Shown piece by piece: positions 38,162-49,206 of a stretch of DNA of 64,000 bases (its first letter is position 1; each line of letters opens with the position of its first letter). The translations under genes and the position numbers were made by a program. Below the pieces are notes generated by a model that saw nothing but the letters and a program-made list of their open reading frames with translations, did no database searches and was not told where the DNA came from. The stretch is from Corynebacterium aurimucosum ATCC 700975 (GTDB taxonomy: Bacteria; Actinomycetota; Actinomycetes; Mycobacteriales; Mycobacteriaceae): the NCBI RefSeq assembly GCF_007672725.1, contig NZ_VDTC01000004.1, positions 62,001 to 126,000 of the forward strand, read 5' to 3'.

Positions 38162-38836
38162 ATGGTGAAAACTGCCGTTGTAACTGGTGCGACGGGTGGA
38201 ATGGGCGCGGAGATCATCAAGGACCTTGCCCGGGACCACCGCGTGTATGCCCTGGGGCGGCGCGCCGGGGAGCTGCCGGAGGCGGAGAACATCGTGCCGG
38301 TGGCAATCGATTTGCTGTCGCTTCTCGACGGCTCACCGCTTCCCGCCGAACTGTCTTCGCTGGAGCGCGTCGATGTGCTTGTACACGCGGCGGCTCGGGC
38401 GGATAAGCGCTCGGTGGAAAGCGCTCGGCCGGAGGATTGGCGCGCGCAGATGGACCTCAACGTTCACGTGCCAGCCGAGCTGACCCGCCTGCTTCTGCCC
38501 GCGCTGCGCGCGGAGGAGGGGCTTGCGGTGTTCATTAACTCCGGTGCCGGCATTCACTCCTATGGTGACAACGTCATTTACGCCGCCACGAAGCATGCTT
38601 TGTACGCGCTTGCCGACGGCCTCCGCCTCGGCGAACTCGGCATCCGCGTGTCCACCGTCGCGCCGGGCCCGACGGATACCCCGATGCTGCAGGGCCTGCA
38701 GGATTACAACCCAGAGCATGTCATCGCTCCTGTGGAGGTGGCGAAGGCCATCCGCGCCACCGTTGATGCTGGCCCGACGACGCAGCTTACGGAGATTCGC
38801 GTACGCCCGCGCATTGAGTTGAATCAGCGCAAGTAG
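38162..38836 (+). CDS. SDR-family oxidoreductase
   Basis: A 224-residue short-chain dehydrogenase with the nucleotide motif VVTGATGGMGAEI, VHAAARAD, catalytic Ser in FINSGAGIHS and Tyr/Lys in YAATKHALYA. It starts 18 nt after the CMD protein, with ggagga before the ATG, and should belong to the same operon. Substrate unknown; relative to typical SDRs of 250 residues it is short. Confidence 0.88.
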   Translation: MVKTAVVTGATGGMGAEIIKDLARDHRVYALGRRAGELPEAENIVPVAIDLLSLLDGSPLPAELSSLERVDVLVHAAARADKRSVESARPEDWRAQMDLNVHVPAELTRLLLPALRAEEGLAVFINSGAGIHSYGDNVIYAATKHALYALADGLRLGELGIRVSTVAPGPTDTPMLQGLQDYNPEHVIAPVEVAKAIRATVDAGPTTQLTEIRVRPRIELNQRK

Positions 38837-38892
38837 GAGCCGCATTTTCTCTCAAGATGCGAAAAACGCAGCGCACGGTACAGTGATGAGGC

Positions 38893-39639
38893 GTGTCCAC
38901 CTCTCAACGTCGCCGCCCCGCCTATTTGGTGATCGCGGATTCGCTGCGGAGCAAGATTGAATCCGGCGAACTGAAGCCGGGTGACCGCTTTCCCACGGAG
39001 CGGGAGTTAGTCCAGGAATACAAGGTGGCGCGCATGACGGTGCGCCACGCGCTGGATATCGTCCAGATCGAAGGTCTCATTGACCGCAAGCGCGGGCGCA
39101 CCGGTGGCACCTTCGTGCGTGCCACCCCGCCGACGCTGAGCCTGACGAGCGGGCGAAGTGCCCTCGACCAGCTGCGTGAACATGGCCTCGATGTTGAGGT
39201 GCGGGTGTTGTCGCTGACGCTGATTGAGGTGCCTGGGCATCTCGCTTCCTCCTTCGGGATTGAAGAAGGCGATTCCGTGTGGGAATGCCGCGCGGTGCAG
39301 TTGACCGAGGGCTCGCCCATCATGGCCTCCACCCTTTTTATCCCGCAGGCCTTGGCCTCGGACCTCACGGAAGAGGATGTCCAGAAGCCGCTGACCGAGC
39401 TGTTGACGGAGCTTGACCTGGTGCCCGTGTTTAAGCGGGACTCCCTCGTGGCCGCCACCGCGCGCACGGAGGAACAGAAAGCCCTTGGAGTGGGTCGGAA
39501 CCAACCGGTCTTGCGCATTACGCGAACCGTCAAGGCGGAGGGCGGCGTCGTAGCTGCCCAGTTGGAAGAGACCCTGCGCCCCGATGCGGTCACGGTGGAA
39601 GTTGTCATCGGCGAGGACCCCACGCCGACCCTCGACTAA
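38893..39639 (+). CDS. GntR-family regulator with UTRA domain
   Basis: A 248-residue regulator: N-terminal GntR winged helix (VIADSLRSKIESGELKPGDR, FPTERELVQEYKVARMTVRH) and a C-terminal UTRA ligand-binding domain (about 90-245), the HutC type. GTG start. It ends the cluster of importer, CMD protein and SDR, and may sense the imported substrate, giving the cluster two inputs (McbR and this protein). Confidence 0.9.
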   Translation: MSTSQRRRPAYLVIADSLRSKIESGELKPGDRFPTERELVQEYKVARMTVRHALDIVQIEGLIDRKRGRTGGTFVRATPPTLSLTSGRSALDQLREHGLDVEVRVLSLTLIEVPGHLASSFGIEEGDSVWECRAVQLTEGSPIMASTLFIPQALASDLTEEDVQKPLTELLTELDLVPVFKRDSLVAATARTEEQKALGVGRNQPVLRITRTVKAEGGVVAAQLEETLRPDAVTVEVVIGEDPTPTLD

Positions 39640-39716
39640 CCACCTCTGGTCTTCGCCCCAACGCGGTCAGCCGCCGCAAGGCTCGGCCTGCTCGAGCTGC
39701 ATCAGTGCACGACAGC

Positions 39717-39749
39717 AAACCCGTCAATCATTTTCCGGTTGGCGGGTTT
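39717..39749. terminator. Bidirectional terminator-like inverted repeat (copy 1)
   Basis: AAACCCGTCAA pairs with TTGGCGGGTTT across a short loop, with one G-T pair. It sits 78 bp after the GntR stop. A second, similar repeat lies 64 bp downstream. Confidence 0.6.
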
Positions 39750-39812
39750 GGCCCTTTAAGGGCTTAACTCCCGGCGGGAAGCGCGTGAATCGTGGTTAGG
39801 GATCGCCGATGT

Positions 39813-39842
39813 GCCCGTCAACCATCTCTGGGTTGGCGGGGC
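39813..39842. repeat. Related inverted repeat (copy 2)
   Basis: CCCGTCAACC pairs with GGTTGGCGGG; the arms share CCCGTCAA and TTGGCGGG with copy 1. Probably the terminator of the convergent HNH gene; the rest of the 39640-39877 gap holds no gene that I can see. Confidence 0.55.
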
Positions 39843-39877
39843 CGGTGGTTGGCGTTGTCCTCTCTATGTTTGGGACA

Positions 39878-40978
39878 TTAACTGTTGTCGGGTGGCGGGT
39901 CTGGTGGTTGTCCTGCTTGTTCGGCGTTGAGTCTGGCTACTGCTTCTTGGTATTCGGGCATTGCGGTGATTGGTGTTCCCCAGGGTGGGATGAAGCTGAC
40001 CCCGGTGTTAAGCCGGTACATGTAGCCACGCCCGGTAGGCCTTTGTGGGTCATCATCATTGATCCCGTTGTGGTAGGCGCACAGGAAGGTCAGATTCTTG
40101 ATGTTGGTGTAGCCTCCCGCCTGCCAAGGCACCAAATGATGGACTTGGCAGTAATCAGCGGGCTTGTTACAGCCTGGTCTAGAACAGGTGTGGAATTCAG
40201 CATGCAGGGTAAGGCGTTGTTTGAAGTTTGCTCCACGCTCTAGCCGCCAGGTGTCGATGGGGCCTTCAATGGGGTGCACGATGGTGGCATACCCTATTTC
40301 GGCAAACTTGTGGGTCAAAAATTCTGCCCCGGTCATGCGCCCGCCGTTGGTGAGGTTGAGCTCGATGTCATCACCGTCGCCGTTAATGATCTGGTCTAAC
40401 TCGTTCAGGGTGACGATGACTTGGGTACGCACCGCAGGTTTGGAACCGCTTGTTTCTTTGTTGAAGAAGATGTCGTTGGCGGCTTGAAGCAGGTCGGTGG
40501 TGTTGGTGGATTCGAGGACGCCGCGCATGTTGGCAATCGTGGTGGCGTCGTCGGTTATGGAGAGTGTGTTGGGGCCTTGTTCCCGGTAGGTGATGCGTAC
40601 GCCTGGTTTGGCTATGCGTTTGGAGCGTAGTTCTTTCAGGCGTGTGGCGGCGACGGTGGGGATGCGGTGTGCGGGTGTGGCGGCGAGTTTGATTCTGAGG
40701 TTCCAGGCGTCGAGGGTTTTCTTGACTTTTGCGGTGTAGGACTCGATGAGTGTGAGGGTGCCGAGGCTGTGGCGTTGTTGAAGTGCTGCGTGGCGGGCTT
40801 TGCGTTGTTTGCCGCTAAATCGGGTGGGCCCGAAGTACACCTGGTTAAGGCGTGCTAGTTCGGCAGCATCGGAAGCAGAGGCACCGAGCGTGCGGAGCTC
40901 ATCGGGTGAGCCAGGAATGTTTTCCACCAGCGCAATCCCCGAATTGCGGAGGCGGATGTAGGTTTCGATATCCCCCAT
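39878..40978 (-). CDS. DUF222/HNH endonuclease domain protein (13E12-repeat type)
   Basis: A 366-residue protein. The N-terminal two thirds are the DUF222 region. The C-terminal HNH nuclease domain has CSRPGCNKPADYCQVHHLVP, then GGYTNIKNLTFLCAYHNGIN, with the zinc Cys and catalytic His present. Such genes occur as dispersed multi-copy families in actinobacterial genomes and behave like a mobile or rearranging repeat, but their activity is unproven. Codon use is less GC-rich than its surroundings. I start at ATG 40978 (MGDIETYIRLRNSG); the frame stays open upstream to 41122 without family similarity. Confidence 0.8.
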   Translation of the reverse strand: MGDIETYIRLRNSGIALVENIPGSPDELRTLGASASDAAELARLNQVYFGPTRFSGKQRKARHAALQQRHSLGTLTLIESYTAKVKKTLDAWNLRIKLAATPAHRIPTVAATRLKELRSKRIAKPGVRITYREQGPNTLSITDDATTIANMRGVLESTNTTDLLQAANDIFFNKETSGSKPAVRTQVIVTLNELDQIINGDGDDIELNLTNGGRMTGAEFLTHKFAEIGYATIVHPIEGPIDTWRLERGANFKQRLTLHAEFHTCSRPGCNKPADYCQVHHLVPWQAGGYTNIKNLTFLCAYHNGINDDDPQRPTGRGYMYRLNTGVSFIPPWGTPITAMPEYQEAVARLNAEQAGQPPDPPPDNS

Positions 40979-41123
40979 GGGCACAGAGACTAAAACAGCA
41001 CCGTGGGCCCCGCAACCGGAGCGAAGAAACACCCAGCTCAGGTGGTGTGGGAAAGGCCAACCCGAAAATGGAGGAATGAGCACCATGGGTGGGGAAGGTG
41101 GCTGTGGGCGTGGAGTTGGCATG

Positions 41124-41149
41124 AGAAAAGCCCCTCAGGGGAGGGGCTA
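41124..41149 (-). terminator. Intrinsic terminator of pepN
   Basis: On the minus strand AGCCCCTC / GAGGGGCT closes on a 4-nt loop and is followed by TTTTC. Confidence 0.88.
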
Positions 41150-41159
41150 GACGCGTGCG

Positions 41160-43700
<2,541 letters not shown>

Positions 43701-43801
43701 AAGGTGCATCTCCTCTTTCTCGGTAGCTAAAGTCTCTGCACCAGCGTAGTCACACGCCTAGGGTGGGGTGCCAAAGACCACAGAAACAAAGGAGATTTAC
43801 C

Positions 43802-44416
43802 GTGGCTCAACAAGTGACGTTCTGGTTCGACTGCTCGTGCCCCTTCGCGTGGCTGACCTCGCGCTGGATTAAGGAGGTGGAGAAGGTCCGCGATATCGAG
43901 GTGACTTTTGAGCCGATGTCCCTGTCCGTGCTCAACAAGGGCCGCGACCTGGATCCGGAGTACATGAAGATGATGGAAGCCAACTGGGGTCCTGCCCGCG
44001 TGGCGGCCAAGATTGCCGTGGAGGCCCCGGACAAGGTCGATGCCTTCTACACCGCGATGGGCACCCGCATCCACACGGAGGGCCAGGGCGGCAAGAAGGG
44101 TTACGGAGCCTACGACGACATCATCAAGCAGGCGCTTGGCGACGCCTCCCTCCCCGCCACCTTCGCCTCCGTGGCCAACACCGAAGAGATGGATGACAAG
44201 CTCACCGAGTTTCACAACCGGGGCATCTCCGAGGTCGGCGATGAGGTTGGCACCCCGGTGGTGAAGTTCGGCGATACTGCTTTCTTCGGCCCGGTCGTTA
44301 CGCGCGTTCCCACCGGCGAGGAAGCTGGCGAGCTTTTCGATGCCTCCGTGCGCCTCGCCCAGTTCCCCTACTTCTTCGAGCTCAAGCGCTCCCGCACCGA
44401 GGATCCCCAGGTTTAA
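43802..44416 (+). CDS. Rv2466c-like DsbA-family thiol oxidoreductase
   Basis: A 204-residue thioredoxin-fold protein with a helical insertion, very similar along its length to mycobacterial mycothiol-dependent Rv2466c (blocks VRDIEVTFEPMSL, LYTAMG-like FYTAMGTRIH, GDEVGTPVVKFGDTAFFGPV, FFELKRSRTE). The active site reads DCSCPFAW: the nucleophilic Cys of CPWC is kept, the resolving Cys is Ala, and an extra Cys lies two residues before it. This implies a monothiol mechanism with mycothiol. GTG start behind aaaggag. Its stop overlaps that of the convergent membrane protein gene. Confidence 0.9.
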   Translation: MAQQVTFWFDCSCPFAWLTSRWIKEVEKVRDIEVTFEPMSLSVLNKGRDLDPEYMKMMEANWGPARVAAKIAVEAPDKVDAFYTAMGTRIHTEGQGGKKGYGAYDDIIKQALGDASLPATFASVANTEEMDDKLTEFHNRGISEVGDEVGTPVVKFGDTAFFGPVVTRVPTGEEAGELFDASVRLAQFPYFFELKRSRTEDPQV

Positions 44417-44790
44417 CGCGTGCGGTTGCGCATTGCCGCCACGATGACGCAGACCAGGACGATAGGGGTGAGTACGATAGCGGGAAGTCCCGCGATGTTA
44501 ATGATGGGCAGATAGCTCTGCGCCTGGTATTCCTCCCAGGCTGCGGCTAGCCACGTGGCCCACGACGCACCTGCAAGTAGCGCGAGGACGCCGGCGGTGA
44601 TTCCGCCGGCGGTGCGTGGCTTATGTAGGAGCCACCACAGGCCCACGCCGAGGTGGGCCAGCGTCATCACTGCGTCCAAGAGAAGTGGCAGAATGAAGAC
44701 GTTGTCGGTGAAGAAACCGGCGGCGAATAAACCTGCGCCGACAAGGATTGCGCCGACGTAAAGGAAGCAGACGCGTGCGGTCATGGACAT
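44413..44790 (-). CDS. Small four-helix membrane protein, unknown
   Basis: A 125-residue hydrophobic protein with four predicted membrane segments (near residues 7-28, 33-54, 63-85 and 97-119) and a basic C terminus. No known family motif. ATG behind aaggaag-like sequence. It ends in a 4-bp convergent overlap with the Rv2466c-like gene. Confidence 0.7.
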   Translation of the reverse strand: MSMTARVCFLYVGAILVGAGLFAAGFFTDNVFILPLLLDAVMTLAHLGVGLWWLLHKPRTAGGITAGVLALLAGASWATWLAAAWEEYQAQSYLPIINIAGLPAIVLTPIVLVCVIVAAMRNRTR

Positions 44791-44854
44791 AGTGGGGTCC
44801 TTCCTTGGGAGTAGACGTGCCCCACCATATCAATTTTGAATTATTGCTAAAACG

Positions 44855-44878
44855 GGTCGGCGGGCGTGTTCGCCGACC
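44855..44878 (+). promoter_or_regulatory. Perfect 8-bp inverted repeat upstream of rpiB
   Basis: GGTCGGCG-N8-CGCCGACC, ending 15 bp before the rpiB start. It could be an operator in the rpiB promoter or a short hairpin; no T-tract follows. Confidence 0.5.
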
Positions 44879-44893
44879 GGTAGGATGTGGGCC

Positions 44894-45367
44894 ATGCGCG
44901 TTTATTTAGGAGCAGACCACGCAGGGTTCGAGACGAAGAACGTCATCGCCGAACACCTGAAGAAGCAGGGCCACGATGTCATTGATTGCGGTGCCCATGA
45001 GTACGACGCCGAGGATGACTACCCGGCATTTTGCATTGAGGCCGCGCTGCGGACCGTCAACGATCCGGGTTCGCTCGGCATCGTGCTGGGAGGTTCCGGC
45101 AACGGCGAGCAGATCGCCGCTAACAAGGTGAAGGGCGCGCGCTGCGCCCTGGCGTGGTCGCCGGAGACCGCACGCCTGGCCCGCGAGCACAACAACGCCC
45201 AGCTCATCGGCATCGGCGGCCGCATGCACTCCGAGGAGGAGGCACTCGCCATCGTGGATGCCTTCCTGGATCAGGAATGGTCCCGTGCCGAGCGCCACCA
45301 GCGCCGCATCGACATTCTTGCCGAGTACGAGCGCACCAACATTCCGCCGGAGCTTCCGGAGGCTTAG
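44894..45367 (+). CDS. rpiB: Ribose-5-phosphate isomerase B
   Basis: A 157-residue RpiB/LacAB isomerase of the pentose phosphate pathway. Motifs: MRVYLGADHAGFETKN at the N terminus, VIDCGAHEYDAEDDYP, and GIVLGGSGNGEQIAANKVKG, with Ser in place of the active-site Cys of the E. coli enzyme, as in mycobacteria. The ATG at 44894 fits the family; there is no good ribosome site, and a TAGGAT sequence at 44881-44886 could be a -10 box for a leaderless transcript. Stop codons overlap with the convergent reductase gene. Confidence 0.93.
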   Translation: MRVYLGADHAGFETKNVIAEHLKKQGHDVIDCGAHEYDAEDDYPAFCIEAALRTVNDPGSLGIVLGGSGNGEQIAANKVKGARCALAWSPETARLAREHNNAQLIGIGGRMHSEEEALAIVDAFLDQEWSRAERHQRRIDILAEYERTNIPPELPEA

Positions 45368-46191
45368 TTCATGTCCTTGGGGTGAGTGCCGCCGCGGCCC
45401 TCTTCCCCAAGGTCGAGATCGGTGATGGCGGCCATCTCGGATTCATCAAGCTCAAAGCCAAATACATCGAAGTTCTGCGCGATGCGCTCCGGGTTTTCGG
45501 ACTTCGGGAACACGATGACGCCATTTTGTAGGTGCCAGCGGATGATCACCTGAGCGGGGGAGACGCCGTATTTCTCGGCGGGCTCGGTGATTTCCGGCTG
45601 CTCAAAGAGATCGGTTTTGCCCTGGCCCAGTGGGCCCCAAGCCTCAATCTGCACCTTGTGGGAACGGAAGGCATCGAGCTCGCGCCAGCGCTGCAGGTAG
45701 GGGTGCAGCTCTACCTGGTTGACCACGGGGGTTTCATCAGTCTGGGTTTCCAGCTGGTCAAGGTGCTCCAGTTCGAAGTTGGAGACACCAATGGACTTTG
45801 CCTTGCCGGCCTTCTTCAGTTCGATGAGCTGCTTCCACGCCTCGACGTAGTGGCCGTTGTCCGGGCAGGGCCAGTGGATGAGGTAGAGGTCAACGTAGTC
45901 GAGCCCCAGTTTCTCCAAAGATTCATCGAGGGCTGCGGCTGCGTCGGATTGGCGGTCATTCCACAGCTTCGTGGTGATGAACAGCTCCTCGCGCGGGATG
46001 CCGGACTTGGCAATCGCGCGGCCCACGCCTTCCTCGTTGCCGTAGATGGCAGCGGTATCGATGTGGCGGTAGCCCACCTTGAGGGCCTCGAGGACCAGCT
46101 CTTCGGTCTTGTCGGGGTCAACCTTGAAGACGCCGAAGCCGAGCTGCGGGATGGAGTTTCCATCGTGCAATTTGATATTAGGTACAGTCAT
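45364..46191 (-). CDS. Aldo/keto reductase (2,5-diketo-gluconate reductase-like)
   Basis: A 275-residue NADPH-dependent reductase with all four AKR catalytic residues: Asp and Tyr in DTAAIYGNEEGVGRA, Lys in FITTKLWNDRQ, His in LIHWPCP. Cofactor loop PKSENPERI is at about residue 235. The start is ATG 46191 (MTVPNIKLHDGN). Broad aldehyde/ketone reduction; natural substrate unknown. Confidence 0.92.
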   Translation of the reverse strand: MTVPNIKLHDGNSIPQLGFGVFKVDPDKTEELVLEALKVGYRHIDTAAIYGNEEGVGRAIAKSGIPREELFITTKLWNDRQSDAAAALDESLEKLGLDYVDLYLIHWPCPDNGHYVEAWKQLIELKKAGKAKSIGVSNFELEHLDQLETQTDETPVVNQVELHPYLQRWRELDAFRSHKVQIEAWGPLGQGKTDLFEQPEITEPAEKYGVSPAQVIIRWHLQNGVIVFPKSENPERIAQNFDVFGFELDESEMAAITDLDLGEEGRGGTHPKDMN

Positions 46192-46287
46192 GCGGCCCAC
46201 TCTACGCAGAGCTTGTTCATCCGTGCAGAAAACGATTAAAACCGCACCAACGACCTAAATTAGGTGGTTAGCGCGGCTTTTCCTTGG

Positions 46288-46359
46288 AGGGAATGACGGG
46301 AATCGAACCCGCGTCTTCAGCTTGGAAGGCTGAGGTATTAGCCACTATACGACATTCCC
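46288..46359 (-). tRNA. tRNA-Gly (TCC)
   Basis: Cloverleaf of 72 nt: acceptor GGGAATG/CATTCCC, anticodon stem TCAGC/GCTGA, loop CTTCCAA. Anticodon TCC reads GGA. Discriminator T, CCA not encoded. Confidence 0.96.
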
Positions 46360-46376
46360 ACAACCGGCAATCTTCA

Positions 46377-46416
46377 ACTTTCAAGGTCTTGACTTTGAAA
46401 GTCTCAACGTTGAAAG
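46377..46416. repeat. Repeated TTGAAAG/CTTTCAA half-sites upstream of tRNA-Gly
   Basis: ACTTTCAA (46377-46384), TTGAAAGT (46395-46402) and TTGAAAG (46410-46416) form an inverted and a direct arrangement; GACTTTGAAAGTC is itself an odd palindrome. It lies just upstream of tRNA-Gly on the minus strand. The remaining gap to 46573 holds no other gene that I can see. Confidence 0.5.
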
Positions 46417-46573
46417 CCGTTGAATCGGCGTGCCGACTACTTTAGCGCACGCGGGCGCTGAAAGGAAAATGGGAACTTAAGCGGGGTAAAGCGCGTTAGT
46501 TTGGGTAGGCGTACAAGCAAAACAACACATAGTTCGACACGCAATTCAACTCTGAGATGAAAGTGGTGCTTTC

Positions 46574-47392
46574 GTGAGCTCGTTATTGCTCCTTATCCTC
46601 GTCGTCGGTGGCGGCGCATGGTTCCTGTCCTCGCGCAACGGGAAGAAGCAGCAAGAGCTGCGAGAATCTCAGCGTTTCGAGGACGCGATGGCGGATGCGC
46701 GCCGCTGGACTGAGCGCCTTGGCGGCCAGGTGATGAACTTGAGTGGCACGGATACTGCCTCCCAGCAGGCCATGGCTGATGCTTCCGAGCGTTTTACCGC
46801 CGCCAACTCGGCGATTTCCCGCGCCACAACCGCCAAGCAAGCGCACCTCGCACGCGAGTCCGCGCTGGAGGGTCTTTACTATGTTGCGGCCGCGCGCGAG
46901 ATTATGGGCATGGACCCAGGCCCCGAACTCCCGCCGCTGGAGGGCCAGCGCCAGGCCGGCAAGGTCACGGAAACCCGCACGGTGGAAGCAAACGGGGAGA
47001 CGTTGACGGCGTCGCCAAGCGCATCTGCACAAACCCCGAATTACTACCCGGGCGGTGTCGTGGCTGGGCGCCCGGTCCCGGCCGGTTGGTACTCGCGCCC
47101 GTGGTGGGCTGATGCATTGACCACCGGCGTGTGGATGGTGGGCTACTCCATGATGTTCAACGCCATGTTCGCGGGCATGTCCGGAGTCGGCTACTCCGCC
47201 GCGGCGGCTGAAAGCGGCGACTGGGGTGGAGACCTCGGCGGCGCTGAAGGCATGGACGGCGGTGCCATGGACGGAGCCGGTGATATGGGCGCTGGCGATG
47301 CCGGGGGAGGCGACGATGGCGGTTTCTTCGATGGCCTCTTTGGTGGCGACGGAGGCGATGGCGGAATGTTTGATTTCGACTTCGACTTCTAA
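46574..47392 (+). CDS. Membrane-anchored acidic Gly-rich protein, unknown
   Basis: A 272-residue protein: an N-terminal membrane anchor (SSLLLLILVVGGGAWFLSS), a helical region to about 125, a Pro-rich linker, a second hydrophobic stretch (about 175-205, rich in Met and Gly), and a C-terminal tail very rich in Gly and Asp that ends in alternating Phe-Asp. The layout recalls corynebacterial proteins that sit in the membrane with a low-complexity tail. GTG start. No enzyme motif. Confidence 0.75.
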   Translation: MSSLLLLILVVGGGAWFLSSRNGKKQQELRESQRFEDAMADARRWTERLGGQVMNLSGTDTASQQAMADASERFTAANSAISRATTAKQAHLARESALEGLYYVAAAREIMGMDPGPELPPLEGQRQAGKVTETRTVEANGETLTASPSASAQTPNYYPGGVVAGRPVPAGWYSRPWWADALTTGVWMVGYSMMFNAMFAGMSGVGYSAAAAESGDWGGDLGGAEGMDGGAMDGAGDMGAGDAGGGDDGGFFDGLFGGDGGDGGMFDFDFDF

Positions 47393-47530
47393 GCGGTGAA
47401 ACATCCTCTGACATGCATAAATGAACATAAAATGGGGCCGGTGTTGGGATAGTAAAGCGGCTATCGGTACACTAGCCCCAGTATGAAGCGCAGCTGCGTT
47501 CGGAGCTTCCGGGCGCAGAGGCTTTCCATA

Positions 47531-47604
47531 CGGGGCGTGGCGCAGCTTGGTAGCGCACCTGCTTTGGGAGCAGGGGGTCGCAGGTTCAAATCCTGTCGCC
47601 CCGA
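47531..47604 (+). tRNA. tRNA-Pro (TGG)
   Basis: Cloverleaf of 74 nt: acceptor CGGGGCG/CGCCCCG, anticodon stem CCTGC/GCAGG, loop TTTGGGA, T-loop TTCAAAT. Anticodon TGG reads CCA. Confidence 0.97.
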
Positions 47605-47610
47605 CGTATG

Positions 47611-47648
47611 GGGGCCTGGACACGCATCCAGGCCCCTTCATTACATTT
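47611..47648 (+). terminator. Intrinsic terminator of tRNA-Pro
   Basis: Stem GGGGCCTGGA / TCCAGGCCCC with a 6-nt loop; a T-rich stretch (TTCATTACATTTTT) follows. Confidence 0.8.
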
Positions 47649-47677
47649 TTAGACGATCACAATCAGGAGAGTTTCTC

Positions 47678-49033
47678 GTGAAGACCACCGTAGACAAGCT
47701 GAGCGATACCCGCGTCAAGCTCACCGTCAACGTTCCGTTCGCTGAGCTGGACAAGGAAATCGCTCAGGCCTACGCGGCGATCGCGCAGCAGGTTTCCATC
47801 CCGGGCTTCCGTAAGGGCAAGGCTCCGCGCCAGCTTATCGACGCCCGCTTTGGTCGTGGCCCCATCCTCGAGCAGGTAGTCAACGACATGCTGCCGTCCC
47901 GCTACGAGCAGGCCGTTACCGAAAACGATCTCAAGGTTATTGGTCAGCCGGAGATCGACATTGCCAAGCTGGAGGACAACGACTTCGTCGAGTTCACCGC
48001 TGAGGTAGATATCCGCCCCGAGTTCGAGGTGCCGGACTTCTCCAAGATTTCCGTTAAGGTGCCGGCGCTGGAGACCTCCGAGGAGGACGTCGACAAGGCG
48101 CTCGAGGACCTGGCTTCCCGCTTCGGTGAGCTCAAGGACACCAAGCGCAAGATGAAGACTGGTGACTACGCCATCATCGACATCACCACCGAGGTTGACG
48201 GCACCAAGCTGGATGAGGCTTCCCACGAGGGCATGACCTACCGCATCGGCGACGACAACCTGATCAAGGGCCTCGACACCGCTCTGCGCGGCATGAAGAC
48301 CGACGAGGACAACGAGTTCACCACCACCATCCAGTCCGGTGAGCACGAGGGCGACGAGGCCACCGTGAAGGTCCACGTCCAGCAGACCAAGGAGCGCAAG
48401 CTGCCGGATCTCGACGACGAGTTCGCACAGATGGCCTCCGAGTTCGACACCATTGACGAGCTGCGCGAGGACACCAAGACCCGTGTCGAGGAGTCCAAGA
48501 AGTCCGAGCAGGCTGCCGCCATCCGCGATGAGGTCCTCAAGGCCGCGCTTGCCGACGTTGACTTTGAGCTCCCCGCCTCCGTGGTGGACGAGCAGGTCCA
48601 CGCCCAGCTGCACCAGGTCATGGGTCAGCTGGCTCACGACGAGAAGGCTCTGGCTCAGCTGCTTGAGGCGCAGGGCACCACTCGCGAGGAGTTCGACGCT
48701 GACGCTCGCAAGTCCGCTGAGGAATCCGTGCGCACCCAGCTCTTCTTGGACGCACTCGCTGAGGTTGAGGAGCCGGAGGTGTCCCAGCAGGAGCTGACCG
48801 ACCACATCCTCTTCACCGCCCAGTCCTACGGCATGGACCCGAACCAGTTCATCCAGCAGCTGCAGTCCAGCAACCAGCTGGGCAACCTGTTCTCTGACGT
48901 GCGCCGCGGCAAGGCCCTGGCTATGGCTATCTGCCGCGCCGAGGTCACCGACGAGGCTGGCAACAAGGTTGATGTTGACCAGTACTTCGGTGAGATCGAT
49001 GAGGACGAGGCTGAGGCTTCCGAGGAGAAGTAA
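47678..49033 (+). CDS. tig: Trigger factor, ribosome-associated chaperone
   Basis: A 451-residue chaperone. The N-terminal ribosome-binding domain has the signature [19 protein letters not shown], the FKBP-type PPIase domain is in the middle (about 160-245), and the C-terminal helical arms end in an acidic tail. It holds nascent chains at the ribosome exit. GTG start with caggag before it. In corynebacteria tig is normally followed by clpP1P2; here a ribonucleotide reductase block lies between them. Confidence 0.96.
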   Translation: MKTTVDKLSDTRVKLTVNVPFAELDKEIAQAYAAIAQQVSIPGFRKGKAPRQLIDARFGRGPILEQVVNDMLPSRYEQAVTENDLKVIGQPEIDIAKLEDNDFVEFTAEVDIRPEFEVPDFSKISVKVPALETSEEDVDKALEDLASRFGELKDTKRKMKTGDYAIIDITTEVDGTKLDEASHEGMTYRIGDDNLIKGLDTALRGMKTDEDNEFTTTIQSGEHEGDEATVKVHVQQTKERKLPDLDDEFAQMASEFDTIDELREDTKTRVEESKKSEQAAAIRDEVLKAALADVDFELPASVVDEQVHAQLHQVMGQLAHDEKALAQLLEAQGTTREEFDADARKSAEESVRTQLFLDALAEVEEPEVSQQELTDHILFTAQSYGMDPNQFIQQLQSSNQLGNLFSDVRRGKALAMAICRAEVTDEAGNKVDVDQYFGEIDEDEAEASEEK

Positions 49034-49084
49034 TCTCCCGCTTGTAAAACGCCGCTGCCACATGTGTGGTGGCGAGCGCGCGTG

Positions 49085-49131
49085 AAACCCCGGATTCAGG
49101 TAACTCAAGGATGAGCCTGAATCCGGGGTTT
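49085..49131. terminator. Strong hairpin terminator after tig
   Basis: Perfect 16-bp stem AAACCCCGGATTCAGG / CCTGAATCCGGGGTTT with a 15-nt loop. Confidence 0.85.
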
Positions 49132-49143
49132 GTGTCATTGTGA

Positions 49144-49182
49144 ACGCCCTCTAGGAGTCTTTGAGTACTTCGTAGAGGGCGT
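49144..49182 (-). terminator. Hairpin at the end of the nrd operon
   Basis: Perfect 10-bp stem ACGCCCTCTA / TAGAGGGCGT; the loop is 19 nt and no T-tract follows on the minus strand. It lies 25 bp after the FMN reductase stop. Confidence 0.5.
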
Positions 49183-49206
49183 GATGGGTGTTGGCTGGGG
49201 ATACCG

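Noticed and set aside
39809..40243. Plus-strand frame over the end of the HNH gene
   Set aside because: Overlaps the HNH domain on the other strand and shows no motif of its own.
47663..49138. 491-residue minus-strand frame across tig
   Set aside because: Leu/Gly/Val-rich antisense translation of a gene with strong codon bias; trigger factor is complete on the plus strand.
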